NCBI RefSeq assembly: GCF_022701255.1
Contig: NZ_CP031705.1
Location: 6,014,001 to 6,078,000, forward strand
DNA from: Microcoleus vaginatus HSN003
Lineage (GTDB): Bacteria > Cyanobacteriota > Cyanobacteriia > Cyanobacteriales > Microcoleaceae
Reading direction: 5' to 3'
DNA length: 64,000 nt
The number at the start of each line of letters is the position of its first letter. Positions within the stretch are counted from its first letter, which is position 1. This document shows, one piece after another, positions 44,240-53,688 of the stretch. Both the position numbers and the translations under genes were made by a program. Under the pieces are notes generated by a model. That model was not told the origin of the DNA. It ran no database searches and saw only the letters and a list, made by a program, of their open reading frames with translations.

Positions 44240-45547
44240 TTAAATTACGAATTTGGGAGAGTTTTGGAACCGACCTTTACCCTTTTTGACCACGGGATAG
44301 CGACATCTTTGAGCGCGCAGTTTACCGGATGACCATCCAGCCGATTTTCCTCGGGATTTGGGAGCAACAGCCGGACTCCCAATCCTAATTAAAAGTGGAA
44401 GCATTGATTGTGCAACCCTTCCAGGTGTCAATTCAGGGAGAGGCTTTTGCCAGGGTAGACGAATTTCCCTGACTAAATCTTGAGCTAACCATAATTGCCA
44501 AGTTAGCAATGGCATCAAATCACTCCATCGTTCACATTGTTCTGGAGTGCTTAGCTTCGGAATTGTCCAATGCAATGTTTGTTTCGCTAAGCGATACCAG
44601 TGTTCGATGGCAAAACGACGTAGATATAGTTGCCAAATTTCTGTAAGAGGTGGCATTTGAACACCAACCCAAACTAACCACAAAGGTTGAGTTTTTAATT
44701 GACCCGTTACAGTGTCTAAGCGTTCTACTAAAATCAGAGTCATCGGATGTTTGGGACTACCTCGGAAATGTAAGTTATCCCATGTTCTCAACCTGATTCG
44801 TCCGAGTTTCGGCTCAAGGGATTCCAGGGTTTGTTCTGGTTCCCACCAGCTTGAGGAGTCGTTAAGCTTAAACTGGTTTCCATGAATTTTTGGCCGTCCT
44901 CTACCACTATAGGCTGGGGGTGTTGACCATAAGCAACGATTGGAGCGAATACGCATTAGTTTATCAGCGGCGATCGCAGCAGTAGCTTTAACCAGAGGGG
45001 CGCACCCATACTCACTATCAAATAGGGCGATGGGTCTATTCTGAAGATATTCACAGACTTGTGCCAATTGTTCAGCGCCTTTACCGATTGGGTTGTCCCA
45101 ACTGGTAATACGTTCGTGTCTTAATGGCAGCGCCCAACTCCCGCTAATCGTTGGTATCAGTGCGATCGTACTATATCCTTGACCGATACCAACAGGTATG
45201 CCGTGAGGTAAGGCTGTGGGTTGATGTTCATAGGTCCGTTCTTTGAGAGTAGGTGCATGGGGTCTCAACCATGCTGTATGATCGATCGCTAATACTGGAC
45301 GTTCCACTTGTGACATCTGTTGGATATATAGTTGCATCAATTGGTCTCGGTCTGGTCTACAATCTTGCAGCGCTTCGTAGACGCTTGACCACTCACGCCG
45401 AAATAAGGGATTGAGGGCTAAATCTCCTAAACATGAGACGTGGCGAGTCGTCATTATCGCGTCTGCTAGTTCAAAGGTGGCGTCTTTGGCATTGCCGAGA
45501 CATTCATAAGCTTGTTGACGAAATTCCCGTAATTGTTCAAACTTCAT
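44240..45547 (-). CDS. Transposase, DDE type (IS4/IS701-like)
   Basis: 435 residues from ATG 45547 (MKFEQLREFRQQAYECLGNA). A start at 45583 adds 12. Acidic catalytic candidates are the Asp in VLAIDHTAWLRP, the Asp in RPIALFDSEYGCAPLV and the Glu in FAIEHWYRLAKQTLHWT, the YREK-like block of IS4-type transposases. The C-terminus is strongly basic. It moves the element by cut and paste. The gene is intact, with no frameshift. Confidence 0.9.
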   Translation of the reverse strand: MKFEQLREFRQQAYECLGNAKDATFELADAIMTTRHVSCLGDLALNPLFRREWSSVYEALQDCRPDRDQLMQLYIQQMSQVERPVLAIDHTAWLRPHAPTLKERTYEHQPTALPHGIPVGIGQGYSTIALIPTISGSWALPLRHERITSWDNPIGKGAEQLAQVCEYLQNRPIALFDSEYGCAPLVKATAAIAADKLMRIRSNRCLWSTPPAYSGRGRPKIHGNQFKLNDSSSWWEPEQTLESLEPKLGRIRLRTWDNLHFRGSPKHPMTLILVERLDTVTGQLKTQPLWLVWVGVQMPPLTEIWQLYLRRFAIEHWYRLAKQTLHWTIPKLSTPEQCERWSDLMPLLTWQLWLAQDLVREIRLPWQKPLPELTPGRVAQSMLPLLIRIGSPAVAPKSRGKSAGWSSGKLRAQRCRYPVVKKGKGRFQNSPKFVI

Positions 45548-45598
45548 GGCAGGTAGATTTGAGATTTTTAGCTGAATTCTCAATCTTCTACCCTTACG

Positions 45599-45634
45599 CT
45601 GTCTGTTGAAACTATCGCAGACAGTTTTTTTTTG
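45599..45634 (+). terminator. Hairpin with T9 near the right end of the IS
   Basis: CTGTCTG and CAGACAG arms around a 12-base loop are followed by a long T-run. On the plus strand this would stop antisense transcription leaving the element. Confidence 0.55.
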
Positions 45635-45993
45635 AGGTTGTCAGCCGAAGAGAACGTCAACGGTCGTCGGCATCTATGCTAGTGGTTGAGCCTCATAGCT
45701 CTTCACCAGCGACCATTGCCGTTCTTAAGTTGAAATCTAACCGTGCTTTAAGAGGTGCTTAGTCTAAACTCCAGTATTTCTCTAAAAGCATTGTAGCGCT
45801 TGGCAAAATACTGACATGGGTTGGAGGATCTTGCTGTCGTCAATCTGCCAAACAGGATCTTTTCCTGTTCCGCCCAATTTTGGGGGTTTGCGGAATGGTG
45901 GTAAGCCTTCGATAGATTGCGATCGCACAAACGCGGGTTTGTCCGTTTGCCGTTGTCTGTTTCCGTCGGCTCATCGTGGAGTGCGATCAAAAA

Positions 45994-46035
45994 ACGCAGA
46001 TGATTTGGAATCATCTGCGTTCATCTGCGGTTTAA
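45994..46035. repeat. AACCGCAGATGAACGCAG repeat, copy 2
   Basis: CATCTGCGTTCATCTGCGGT reads as the inverse of the 40498 repeat. The remaining bases between the IS and ftsH (45782-45990) show only a GGAACAGG-like core near 45850 and no gene. Confidence 0.6.
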
Positions 46036-46051
46036 TTAAACCCTATTAACC

Positions 46052-47920
46052 TCAAGCCGCAACCTTATCTAAAGGCCGCACTTGACGAAGGAATTCGCGA
46101 AGTGAATCACCTTCCACCACCTCAGTTTCCAACAGTTTCTGCGTAATTGTTTCCAACAATTCTCGATTTGCTTTCAGAATATCCAAAGCTTGCTGGTGTG
46201 CAGTTTCGACAATTTCCTTCACTTCTTGGTCGATCGCCTCAGCAGTCTGAGCACTTACCGCACGGCGGGCATTTCCCATACCGTCGTTGAGGAACATTGA
46301 TTGTTGACCTCGATCGTAAGCTAGAGGCCCCAAAACCTTACTCATCCCGTAAGTTGTCACCATCCGTTCAGCTAAATCAGTCGCCCTTTGCAAGTCATTT
46401 GAAGCGCCAGTAGTAATACTACCAAACACCACTTCCTCAGCCGATCGCCCGCCCAACAAAGTCGCAATTTGACCCCGCAATTCCGATTCATCTAACAAGA
46501 AACGGTCTTCAGTCGGCAACTGCAAAGTATAACCCAAAGCAGCCATACCGCGAGGGACGATCGAGATTTTGGCAACTTCGCCATTACCAGTCATCAGAGC
46601 ACCCACCATCGCGTGGCCGACTTCGTGATAAGCAACGATGGTTTTCTCTTTTTCATTGAGCACGCGGCTTTTCTTTTCCAAGCCAGCTACAATTCGTTCG
46701 ATCGCCTCTGCAAAGTCTTCCTGTGCTACAGTTAGGCGTTTGTTGCGCGCCGCCAACAAAGCAGCTTCATTCACCAAATTTGCCAAATCTGCGCCGGAAA
46801 AACCGGGGGTGCGAGTGGCGATCGCCTTCAAATTAATATCCGGGCCCAACTTCACTTTTTGAGCGTGAATGTTCAAAATTTCTTGGCGGCCAGATAAATC
46901 GGGGCGATCGACTAAAACTTGGCGATCGAAACGACCAGGGCGCAACAAAGCAGCATCCAAACTTTCCGGGCGGTTAGTTGCAGCCAGCACAATTACCGTA
47001 GTATTGCCCGCCGCAAAACCATCCATTTCAGTTAACAATTGATTGAGAGTTTGTTCGCGTTCATCATTCCCACCGAAGCTAGCGTTACTGCTACGAGATT
47101 TGCCGATCGCGTCCAATTCATCAATGAAAATAATACAAGGAGCCTGTTTCTTAGCCTGCTCGAATAAATCTCTAACTCTTGCAGAACCAACACCTACAAA
47201 CAGTTCCACAAACTCCGAACCCGAGATGCTAAAAAACGGCACGCCCGCTTCACCAGCTACTGCTTTAGCTAACAGAGTTTTGCCAGTTCCCGGAGGCCCG
47301 ACTAACAGCACGCCTTTCGGAATTCGCGCGCCAATTGCCGTAAATCTGTCAGGAGTTTTCAGGAATTCAACAACTTCGACTAATTCAGTTTTAGCCTCTT
47401 CTACTCCAGCCACATCAGCAAAAGTAATTTTCGCCGATTCGCCTTCTACATAGACCTTAGCTTTGCTTTTGCCGAGCGAGAGCGCACCCTGAGGCCCGCC
47501 ACCCTGCCTGTTCATGAAAAATTGAAAAATCGCCACAAAAATCAGCGGCGGCACCACCCAGCTTAAAACACTTCCAATCCAGCCATTTTTAGAAGGGGGA
47601 GTTGCCGCAAATTCAACGCCTTTTTCTTGCAAAAGTTTAGGAAGTTCCAGGTCAAAAATCGGCGTAGTTGACAGCACTTGACCGGGTTGGGATCCTTCGC
47701 CTTTTAGTTGGTAGCGAATTTCATTTTGGCCTACCGAAGCTCGGACTACATCTTGTTCTTGAACCTGATGGACGAACAAGCTGTAAGGCACTTGGGGAAT
47801 TTGAGGGCCGAACAAATTCGGTAAAAAGATGTTTGCCAGCAGGAACAAACTTGAGAGCAATAACAAGACATTGCTAATTTGTCGAAAACGAGGTGGTTGG
47901 GGCTGGTCTTTAATGGCCAT
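46052..47920 (-). CDS. ftsH: ATP-dependent zinc metalloprotease FtsH
   Basis: 622 residues. Two membrane helices (about 17-36 and 116-136) flank a lumenal domain. The AAA+ module has Walker A GPPGTGKT (208-215), Walker B in CIIFIDELDAIGK and the second region ATNRPESLDAALLRPGRFDR. The protease has HEVGH (about 430) and a distal Asp. FtsH hexamers extract and degrade damaged membrane proteins, in cyanobacteria notably D1 of photosystem II. Which of the usual four paralogues this is cannot be settled by eye. Confidence 0.95.
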   Translation of the reverse strand: MAIKDQPQPPRFRQISNVLLLLSSLFLLANIFLPNLFGPQIPQVPYSLFVHQVQEQDVVRASVGQNEIRYQLKGEGSQPGQVLSTTPIFDLELPKLLQEKGVEFAATPPSKNGWIGSVLSWVVPPLIFVAIFQFFMNRQGGGPQGALSLGKSKAKVYVEGESAKITFADVAGVEEAKTELVEVVEFLKTPDRFTAIGARIPKGVLLVGPPGTGKTLLAKAVAGEAGVPFFSISGSEFVELFVGVGSARVRDLFEQAKKQAPCIIFIDELDAIGKSRSSNASFGGNDEREQTLNQLLTEMDGFAAGNTTVIVLAATNRPESLDAALLRPGRFDRQVLVDRPDLSGRQEILNIHAQKVKLGPDINLKAIATRTPGFSGADLANLVNEAALLAARNKRLTVAQEDFAEAIERIVAGLEKKSRVLNEKEKTIVAYHEVGHAMVGALMTGNGEVAKISIVPRGMAALGYTLQLPTEDRFLLDESELRGQIATLLGGRSAEEVVFGSITTGASNDLQRATDLAERMVTTYGMSKVLGPLAYDRGQQSMFLNDGMGNARRAVSAQTAEAIDQEVKEIVETAHQQALDILKANRELLETITQKLLETEVVEGDSLREFLRQVRPLDKVAA

Positions 47921-48057
47921 TGATAGCTGTCATCCTTTGATTTAAAGCAGTTTTATTCATCTATTTTCTCATCAACTAGGCAGACAATGTTAAGCGGATT
48001 TCCTCACTTTATCGGGTGGGTTAACCCGCTAGCACGGATTTGCTATGATTAACAATG

Positions 48058-48115
48058 CTTTTTTTAATGAACCGCGAAGATGCTACGGACACGAAGGAAG
48101 AGAAGAGCGTTATAG
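48058..48115. repeat. GAACCGCGAAG repeat, left half only
   Basis: GCTTTTTTTAATGAACCGCG and the following GGAAGAGAAGAGCGTTATA match the left half of the inverted element at 49697-49876. Confidence 0.6.
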
Positions 48116-48146
48116 TATGTAGGGTGCGCCGAAGATCACCGAATAT

Positions 48147-48620
48147 TTATGCAGCTTCTGGGTTTAATTGAATCATTTCCCAAGTTGTATAAGTGCCGAT
48201 CGCACCCCAAATCACGTAAGGCAAAAGTAACAAAGCCGCGGTTTGAGAAATCGGCAAAACAGCCAACGTCAACACAGCTCCCACAATCTCGCCAGCCCCT
48301 CCCAAAATTGTCCCTACTTTGAGACTTTTGGCTCTGAGAGTAGCAGGAATATAAGCAACTGTGACAATTTCTAAAAGCAAGTACAAAGCCATCAACAGCC
48401 ATGTTTTAAGGCTCCCTGGCTCCTGTTCCCACACGAAAGTAGCGCTGCCCGCCCCGCAAGCAAAAATTACCGTCCAAATTAACGGAATAGCAGGCTCAAA
48501 AAACATCCAATCTGGTCTTTGAAGTTTAACAGCCCAGTTAATATCCCGCAGTTTAAAAGACAGAGTGCCGAAGGCGACTGAGAAAGTCACGCCGCCGATT
48601 ATCATCCAAGATTCCATCAT
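48147..48620 (-). CDS. TspO/MBR family protein
   Basis: 157 residues from ATG 48620 (MMESWMIIGGVTFSVAFGTL); TTG at 48629 and ATG at 48617 are also possible. Five membrane helices. The family pattern includes RPDWMFFEPAIPLIWTVIFA, where TspO has 'P.W.FGPVW..LY'. TspO proteins bind tetrapyrroles and act in light/stress signalling. This copy is more divergent than typical TspO and belongs to the broader MBR branch. Monocistronic, upstream of ftsH's 3' side. Confidence 0.75.
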   Translation of the reverse strand: MMESWMIIGGVTFSVAFGTLSFKLRDINWAVKLQRPDWMFFEPAIPLIWTVIFACGAGSATFVWEQEPGSLKTWLLMALYLLLEIVTVAYIPATLRAKSLKVGTILGGAGEIVGAVLTLAVLPISQTAALLLLPYVIWGAIGTYTTWEMIQLNPEAA

Positions 48621-48732
48621 GGTTCTCAACTTTCAAATTGCTCGATCGCTCATTAAGTCGATCGTGCCAACTTAAAGCCAAACTTAGATCCGCCTTTAGT
48701 AATAACTTTTGTAAAGCCCGCTGCAATTATCC

Positions 48733-49578
48733 CTAACCGCCAGACAAATTCTTAGCAAACTCATCGCGTCCAGACACCAAATTAGCTGGAACGCCGTTAG
48801 GGTAATTTTGTGCGATTAAAGCTTGCAACTTTTCAACTCGGTTTTCAGGGTTGGGGTGAGAACTCAAAAATTCCGGTGGCGCTTCGCCCTTCCTAGCAGC
48901 ACCGAGAATTTGCATCACCTCAACAATACCTCTAGGATCGTAACCCGCCTCCGTCATAAACCGAAAACCGAGCTGATCGCTCTCAAGTTCATCAGACCTA
49001 CCGTACCGCAAACCGACAACTTGATTGACAGCTTGAGCAATTAATGCTGCCTGCTGACCACCCCCGCGCTCGTCGCTAGTAGCTACCCCAACCGCCGTTA
49101 CCAAAGACCTACCCAACTGCTGTTTTGCCAAGTGTTCCGCACCGTGGCGCGCCACAACGTGACCGGCCTCGTGCCCGAGTATAGCAGCCAACTGAGCCTC
49201 GGAATTTAGCCGCCGCAGCAGCCCCGCAGTAATGAAAACTTGTCCTCCCGGTAAAGCAAAAGCATTGACAGTTTCGGCGTCTCGCAGCAGGTGGAATTCA
49301 AACGGATAACCTGCTTGTTGCGCCGCCGAACCGTTGACAACTCGTGCTCCTACTTGATCGATATACTGCTGAATACTCTGGCTGGGATAAAGCCCCCCGT
49401 GCTTGGCGGCCATTTGATCTCGCGCCTGCAATCCCAAAACTATCTCTTGGCGGGGAGAAAGTTGCACCCGCTGTCTCTCTCCTGTTACCGGATTTTGTAC
49501 GTCGTTTGTAAAATAGGTTATTGCTCCAAAAAACGCCATTAATAGCCCGATCGCGGCTCGAAATAAAAATTTGTTCAC
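48733..49578 (-). CDS. Periplasmic or membrane-anchored M48 metallopeptidase
   Basis: 281 residues. One N-terminal membrane anchor or signal (FLFRAAIGLLMAFFGAITYF). The zinc site is AILGHEAGHVVARHGAEHLA, and the third ligand is in DELESDQLGFRFMTEAGYDP. SSHPNPENRVEKLQALI is the usual C-terminal helix block. It resembles the YcaL/BepA-like branch, which clears misassembled envelope proteins. It lacks TPRs. GTTAATAATGG-type spacing gives no clear promoter. Confidence 0.9.
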   Translation of the reverse strand: MNKFLFRAAIGLLMAFFGAITYFTNDVQNPVTGERQRVQLSPRQEIVLGLQARDQMAAKHGGLYPSQSIQQYIDQVGARVVNGSAAQQAGYPFEFHLLRDAETVNAFALPGGQVFITAGLLRRLNSEAQLAAILGHEAGHVVARHGAEHLAKQQLGRSLVTAVGVATSDERGGGQQAALIAQAVNQVVGLRYGRSDELESDQLGFRFMTEAGYDPRGIVEVMQILGAARKGEAPPEFLSSHPNPENRVEKLQALIAQNYPNGVPANLVSGRDEFAKNLSGG

Positions 49579-49696
49579 AGGCTTTTACCTAAAAAGTTTA
49601 GCGAGTAGATTATCAGCCTGGCAGCTACCTCGACATCTGTCTGAAGTATTAATAATGGAATATTGTGGTAGCAATTATTGCAGGACTTCTGAACAA

Positions 49697-49880
49697 TGCT
49701 TTTTTTAACGAACCGCGAAGGCGCGAAGGACACAAAGGAAGAGAAGAGAAGAGAAGAGCGTTATATTTGTAAATGGTTGGTTAAGTGTTAGTTAATGATT
49801 ATTACTTCACAATCGCTTTAAGATTCTCTGGATATTTTCTTCCTTCGCGCCCTTCGCGTCTTCGCGGTTCGTTAGTAAAA
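49697..49880. repeat. Inverted GAACCGCGAAGGCGCGAAGG repeat pair
   Basis: AACGAACCGCGAAGGCGCGA (from 49707) is mirrored by TTCGCGTCTTCGCGGTTCGT (to 49873), with CTTCCTTCGCGCCC just before. They bracket about 100 bases in the 320-base gap before the histidine kinase. No gene lies between. Confidence 0.7.
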
Positions 49881-49898
49881 AAAAATTACCCATTTCCA

Positions 49899-51263
49899 AT
49901 GTTTCAAACTACCCGCCGCCGCCTCGCTATCTGGTACACAGCCGTTACTGCTGTATTGTTACTTGTATTCGCCAGTGGTTTCTATTTTTACGTCCGCAAT
50001 ACTTTGATCGATCGCATTGATGACACTCTTAATCATGTTGTCGAAGTAATAGAGCGAACTCTCGTTATCGAACCGCTAACTTTCCCTAACACCACAGATA
50101 AAAATAAATTTAAAGTTAATATTCAAGCTAGTTTTCGAGACAGCACCGATGCAGTAGAAGACGACCACATTGATTTAGAATGGTTCAGTCCTACGGGCGA
50201 ATTGCTGTGGTCTACTTTATCGGAACCGCTGAAGATTCCAATTCACGCTAACCGTACCGGCGAAACAGTTTGGATAATTAATAATAAGTTGCAGTCCGAT
50301 CAAAACTATTCCCTCAGACAAGTAACGCAGCGAGTACAAATCGGGCGCCAAGTTCTGGGATATTTGCGAGTCAGCCATCCTTGGTTTGAAGTGACAAAAC
50401 CCATCCGCCAATTAATTCTTGATTTGATTTTGGGCGCGAGTTTAACTCTAATCTGCGTTGCAGCTATTGGCTGGCTGCTGTCGGGATTGGCGATGGCACC
50501 GATGCGGGAGTCTTACGGGCGTCTCAAACAGTTTACTGCTGATGCTTCTCACGAACTCCGAAATCCGATCGCCACTATTCAAACTAACGTCCAAGTAGCT
50601 TTAGCGGAACCGGATATCGAACCGCAGCAGCATCAACAGCTACAAGTTATCGAACGTCTCACCCGCCGTTTGGGGCGCTTGGTTGATGATTTGCTGTTTT
50701 TAGCCAGACAAGACAGCGGTATCGTGCAGCAGCAGTGGATTGAGGTTCCTCTCGATGCTTTGCTGATGGAGGTAATTGAAGAACAACAGGCGATCGCCAC
50801 TACCCAAAATCTCTCTCTTTCTTTGGAAATTGTCGATCTGCCCAACGCTGAGGAAAACTTTACACTGTTGGGCGACTGGGATCAACTCGCCCGACTTTTT
50901 ACCAATCTCGTCAGCAACGCCGTGCAGTACACGCCCTCTGGCGGTCAAATTCAAGTAGAATTGCAGCTTGCAGCTAAAAACAAAAGAAATTCGGCGATGT
51001 TAAATCCAGCGCTGCAAATAAAAGTAACAGACACCGGCATCGGAATTTCCGCAGAAGCCCTGCCGCATTTGTTCGATCGATTCTACCGCGCAGATCCCGC
51101 CCGCACCCACCGCAGCGCCGCCGGTTCCGGTTTAGGATTAGCTATCGCCAAAGCAATTGTCGAAAATCACCGCGGCCAAATCCGCATTGACAGCCAAGTC
51201 GATCGAGGTACCGCCGTTACCGTCACCCTCCCCGCACACAAATCAGAAGCATCTCGCCCCTAA
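49899..51263 (+). CDS. Sensor histidine kinase, orphan in this window
   Basis: 454 residues from ATG 49899 (MFQTTRRRLAIWYTAVTAVL). The longer frame upstream is repeat sequence. Two membrane helices (about 12-33 and 170-195) enclose an about 135-residue extracytoplasmic sensor domain. HisKA with phospho-acceptor His218 is in TADASHELRNPIATIQTNVQ. The ATPase N box is FTNLVSNAVQYTPSGG, G1 is VTDTGIGIS and G2 is GSGLGLAIAKAIVENHRGQI. No response regulator is adjacent. The signal is unknown; related cyanobacterial kinases sense redox or metals. Confidence 0.9.
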   Translation: MFQTTRRRLAIWYTAVTAVLLLVFASGFYFYVRNTLIDRIDDTLNHVVEVIERTLVIEPLTFPNTTDKNKFKVNIQASFRDSTDAVEDDHIDLEWFSPTGELLWSTLSEPLKIPIHANRTGETVWIINNKLQSDQNYSLRQVTQRVQIGRQVLGYLRVSHPWFEVTKPIRQLILDLILGASLTLICVAAIGWLLSGLAMAPMRESYGRLKQFTADASHELRNPIATIQTNVQVALAEPDIEPQQHQQLQVIERLTRRLGRLVDDLLFLARQDSGIVQQQWIEVPLDALLMEVIEEQQAIATTQNLSLSLEIVDLPNAEENFTLLGDWDQLARLFTNLVSNAVQYTPSGGQIQVELQLAAKNKRNSAMLNPALQIKVTDTGIGISAEALPHLFDRFYRADPARTHRSAAGSGLGLAIAKAIVENHRGQIRIDSQVDRGTAVTVTLPAHKSEASRP

Positions 51264-51433
51264 AACTTTCCCTCCTCCTCTGCGCCCTCTGCGCCCTCTG
51301 CGGTTAAAAAATCTACCTCTCAAGCCTGATTCTTCTTACCTCTGGCCCAAACCCTGCTATTAAAATTCAATTCACGCATAGATTAACATGAACTTTGTTG
51401 GAAAACCTCGATCGAACTTGTGAGGAGTTATTT

Positions 51434-52012
51434 ATGTTTCGCCACAATCTACCGTTAAAAAAAATCAGCTTGCTAGCCGCCACCTGCGGGGGTTTACTCG
51501 TTAGTCTCGCAACACTTTCCCACGCCGGCGGCCCCCCGCCCCAACAAGGAAAACCCGTTTCCCAACCCGCAGAGACTCCCGCAGAAACTCCCGCAGCCAC
51601 TGAAGAACCCGTCAGTCAACCAACTCCGGCTGCAAGTCCGGACCCCAGCGGGATGCCATCTACACCCACAGACGCGCCTCCCCGCTTTCCCCTGCCCAGT
51701 GCGCGAGTTACGCCTGCCGAAGGCGGGATAGTAATTAAACTGGTGAATACCACCAATGCTGTCATCAATTATCAAATCGTAGGCGTTACCCAGCCGCGCA
51801 CTCTGGGCGAACAATCGGAAATTTTGCTTCAAACCCTCCCAGTGCCAATCACCCTCACTTACCAGCGCCCAGACGGCGGATTGCTGCTGGCTCGCCCCCA
51901 AGCAACCGCGATGCCGGGAATGTTGCAAGTCAGTTTTGGCGCGACAACTGAATTGGGCACTGATACAAAATCGTTGGAAATTCAGGAAGATGGCAAGGTA
52001 ATTTTGAATTAG
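51434..52012 (+). CDS. Exported protein of unknown function
   Basis: 192 residues from ATG 51434, chosen for TGAGGAGTTATTT before it. The signal peptide is NLPLKKISLLAATCGGLLVS, ending ...SHAGG. A Pro/Gln/Glu/Thr-rich linker follows (about 35-85). A compact beta-rich domain of about 100 residues comes last (GGIVIKLVNTTNAVINYQIV, QTLPVPITLTYQRPDGGLLL). No family recognised. It is likely periplasmic. Confidence 0.65.
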   Translation: MFRHNLPLKKISLLAATCGGLLVSLATLSHAGGPPPQQGKPVSQPAETPAETPAATEEPVSQPTPAASPDPSGMPSTPTDAPPRFPLPSARVTPAEGGIVIKLVNTTNAVINYQIVGVTQPRTLGEQSEILLQTLPVPITLTYQRPDGGLLLARPQATAMPGMLQVSFGATTELGTDTKSLEIQEDGKVILN

Positions 52013-52014
52013 GT

Positions 52015-52071
52015 TAATTGGTTGACGGTTGACGGTTGACGGTTGACTGTTGACGGTTGACTGTTGACTGT
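52015..52071. repeat. TTGACGG/TTGACTG heptamer array
   Basis: About seven 7 bp units right after the exported-protein stop, alternating TTGACGG and TTGACTG. Confidence 0.85.
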
Positions 52072-52133
52072 TACCATTCGTGTCAACTTAAGACTAAAAT
52101 CCATAATAAATATCGTTTATAGTTGAGTTTCGA

Positions 52134-52254
52134 GCCCCCCTAACCCCCCTTAATAAGGGGTGGACAAGAGTATTCTTACGTCCTCTCTAACTCCCATTAA
52201 TAAAGGGGGAAGAGCATTCAAAGTCCCCCTTCTTAAGGGGGATTGAGGGGGATC
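52134..52254. repeat. CCCCCTAA/TTAGGGGG palindromic repeat, copy 2
   Basis: GCCCCCCTAACCCCCCTTAA at the left and TTAAGGGGGATTGAGGGGGA at the right enclose two further C/G-rich arms. Together with the heptamer array it fills the 346-base gap before the FemAB-like gene. Confidence 0.75.
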
Positions 52255-52358
52255 GAAACTTCGATACAAACGAGATATACACAGGGTTTTAGTATTATGT
52301 TGACACCAATAGGCTGTTACTAATTCCCCCTTTCCAATTCCAAATTCCCAGTCAACCG

Positions 52359-53555
52359 TCAATCGCCGAGTACCAAAGGAGGTAACTTAGTAAAAGGTAA
52401 ATCCTCGTTGACGGCATCAATTTCTTGCTGTTCTCTTTCGTTGATTTGACCGATATAAGACTTGAGAATTTGCGCCAGACGGTTGTTATAAAATCGGTGC
52501 AAACTATAATTGGGCGTAGCTGGAAAGCCGCGCCGTTTTTTGTGCCTCCCGCCGGCACCGGGATCGAAGCTTTGGATTCCTCGATCGATCGCCCATTCGA
52601 TCGGCGTATAGTAACAAGCATCGAAGTGCAAGCAGTCTATTTCCTGCAAACTGCCCCAATAACGCCCGTACAGTCGATCGCCCTTATACAAACAAAAAGA
52701 CATACCAACCGGCTGTCTGTCATCTTCCTTGTCGTAGGCGGCTACAAATAAAACTCGATCGCGATAATTGTGGTGCAACTGTTCAAAAAATCGCTTAGTC
52801 AGATACTTGCTTCCCCACCAACCAAATTTGTCGCAAGTATTCTCATAAAAAGCATACATTTGAGCAAACATGGCTTGGGGAATTTCATCGCCTGTCAGCG
52901 TTTTTACCAACAAACCAGCTTGGTCAACTGCTTTGCGTTCGCGCTTGATATTGCGGCGCTGGTTAGCATTAAATGCGCCTAAATAATTGTCAAAATTTTG
53001 ATAGCCTTGATTTTGCCAAATATAGCTGTGGTGCAGCCAACTGCTGAAACCGTGGCGTTCCATTCTTTCGCGCCATTCTGGATCGACATAAAGGAAATTG
53101 CAACCAGAGATATTGTGGCGATCGCAAAAATGGTCGATCGCGCTTACCATTACTCCTGTTAACTCGTCTTCATCTTCTCCCTCGGCAATCAAAAACCGAT
53201 AGCCTTCAGCCGGAGTAAACGGCGTCATTCCCATCAATTTCGGATAATATTGAACACCCAAACGTTGAGCTAAATCCGCCCACTGATTGTCAAACACAAA
53301 TTCGCCGTAACTGTGACTTTTGACATAAAGTGGCGCGCAAGCAATCAACTTTTTGTCTCGCCAGACTGTTAAGTGATGCGGTAGCCAACCGGTTTTACCT
53401 GTCGCACTGCCCGATACTTCGAGATTGTTCAGCCAATCCCATTCGAGAAATGGAGTTTTGAGTGGCATCGCCAAGGCATCCCAGGAGGCTTGCGGGATTT
53501 CGCCTATTTTGCTAATCCAGGCTACAGAATATTCAGGTTTTGGCTGTTTCAGCAT
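52359..53555 (-). CDS. FemAB-like acyltransferase (DUF482/COG3146 type)
   Basis: 398 residues. It begins PEYSVAWISKIGEIPQASWD. A double GNAT-like fold is suggested by NFLYVDPEWRERMERHGFSS and then AFNANQRRNIKRERKAVDQA, typical of this family. The close GIQSFDPGAGGRHKKRRGFP carries the conserved FDPGAGGEHK-like block. These proteins are called peptidoglycan-biosynthesis or GNAT proteins in databases, without firm biochemical proof. Soluble, monocistronic, flanked on both sides by C-rich palindromic repeats. Confidence 0.85.
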   Translation of the reverse strand: MLKQPKPEYSVAWISKIGEIPQASWDALAMPLKTPFLEWDWLNNLEVSGSATGKTGWLPHHLTVWRDKKLIACAPLYVKSHSYGEFVFDNQWADLAQRLGVQYYPKLMGMTPFTPAEGYRFLIAEGEDEDELTGVMVSAIDHFCDRHNISGCNFLYVDPEWRERMERHGFSSWLHHSYIWQNQGYQNFDNYLGAFNANQRRNIKRERKAVDQAGLLVKTLTGDEIPQAMFAQMYAFYENTCDKFGWWGSKYLTKRFFEQLHHNYRDRVLFVAAYDKEDDRQPVGMSFCLYKGDRLYGRYWGSLQEIDCLHFDACYYTPIEWAIDRGIQSFDPGAGGRHKKRRGFPATPNYSLHRFYNNRLAQILKSYIGQINEREQQEIDAVNEDLPFTKLPPLVLGD

Positions 53556-53688
53556 AGGGAGATTTGAGCGTAGAGCGATCGAACTTCATTTAAGTTAATA
53601 CAATTATTCGATCGCTGGGAAAGCTGAATGGCAACTGGTGTCAACAGAACCTTGAAACCTGACAAATCTCGCTTTTGTCCGAAACCCG

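Larger units (their letters stand above)
44161..45774 (-). mobile_element. Complete insertion sequence, IS4/IS701-like, 1614 bp
   Basis: Terminal inverted repeats of 19 bp match exactly: TGGAGTTTAGACTAAGCAC at 44162-44180 and its inverse at 45755-45773. A 7 bp target duplication TATTTCT flanks it (44154-44160 and 45775-45781). It holds one intact transposase gene. A CTGTCTG...CAGACAG hairpin plus nine T (about 45599-45634) lies between the transposase start and the right end. Perfect ends, an intact gene and an undamaged duplication indicate a recent insertion. Confidence 0.93.

Noticed and set aside
44161-45774. IS as source of the miniature elements
   Set aside because: Terminal sequences TGGAGTTTAGACTAAGCAC and CTGAGATGTTGCACCATTCT do not match; only the 7 bp duplication length is shared.
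45816-46049. Open frame between the IS and ftsH
   Set aside because: It crosses palindromic repeat cores and an AACCGCAGATG repeat; composition is not gene-like.
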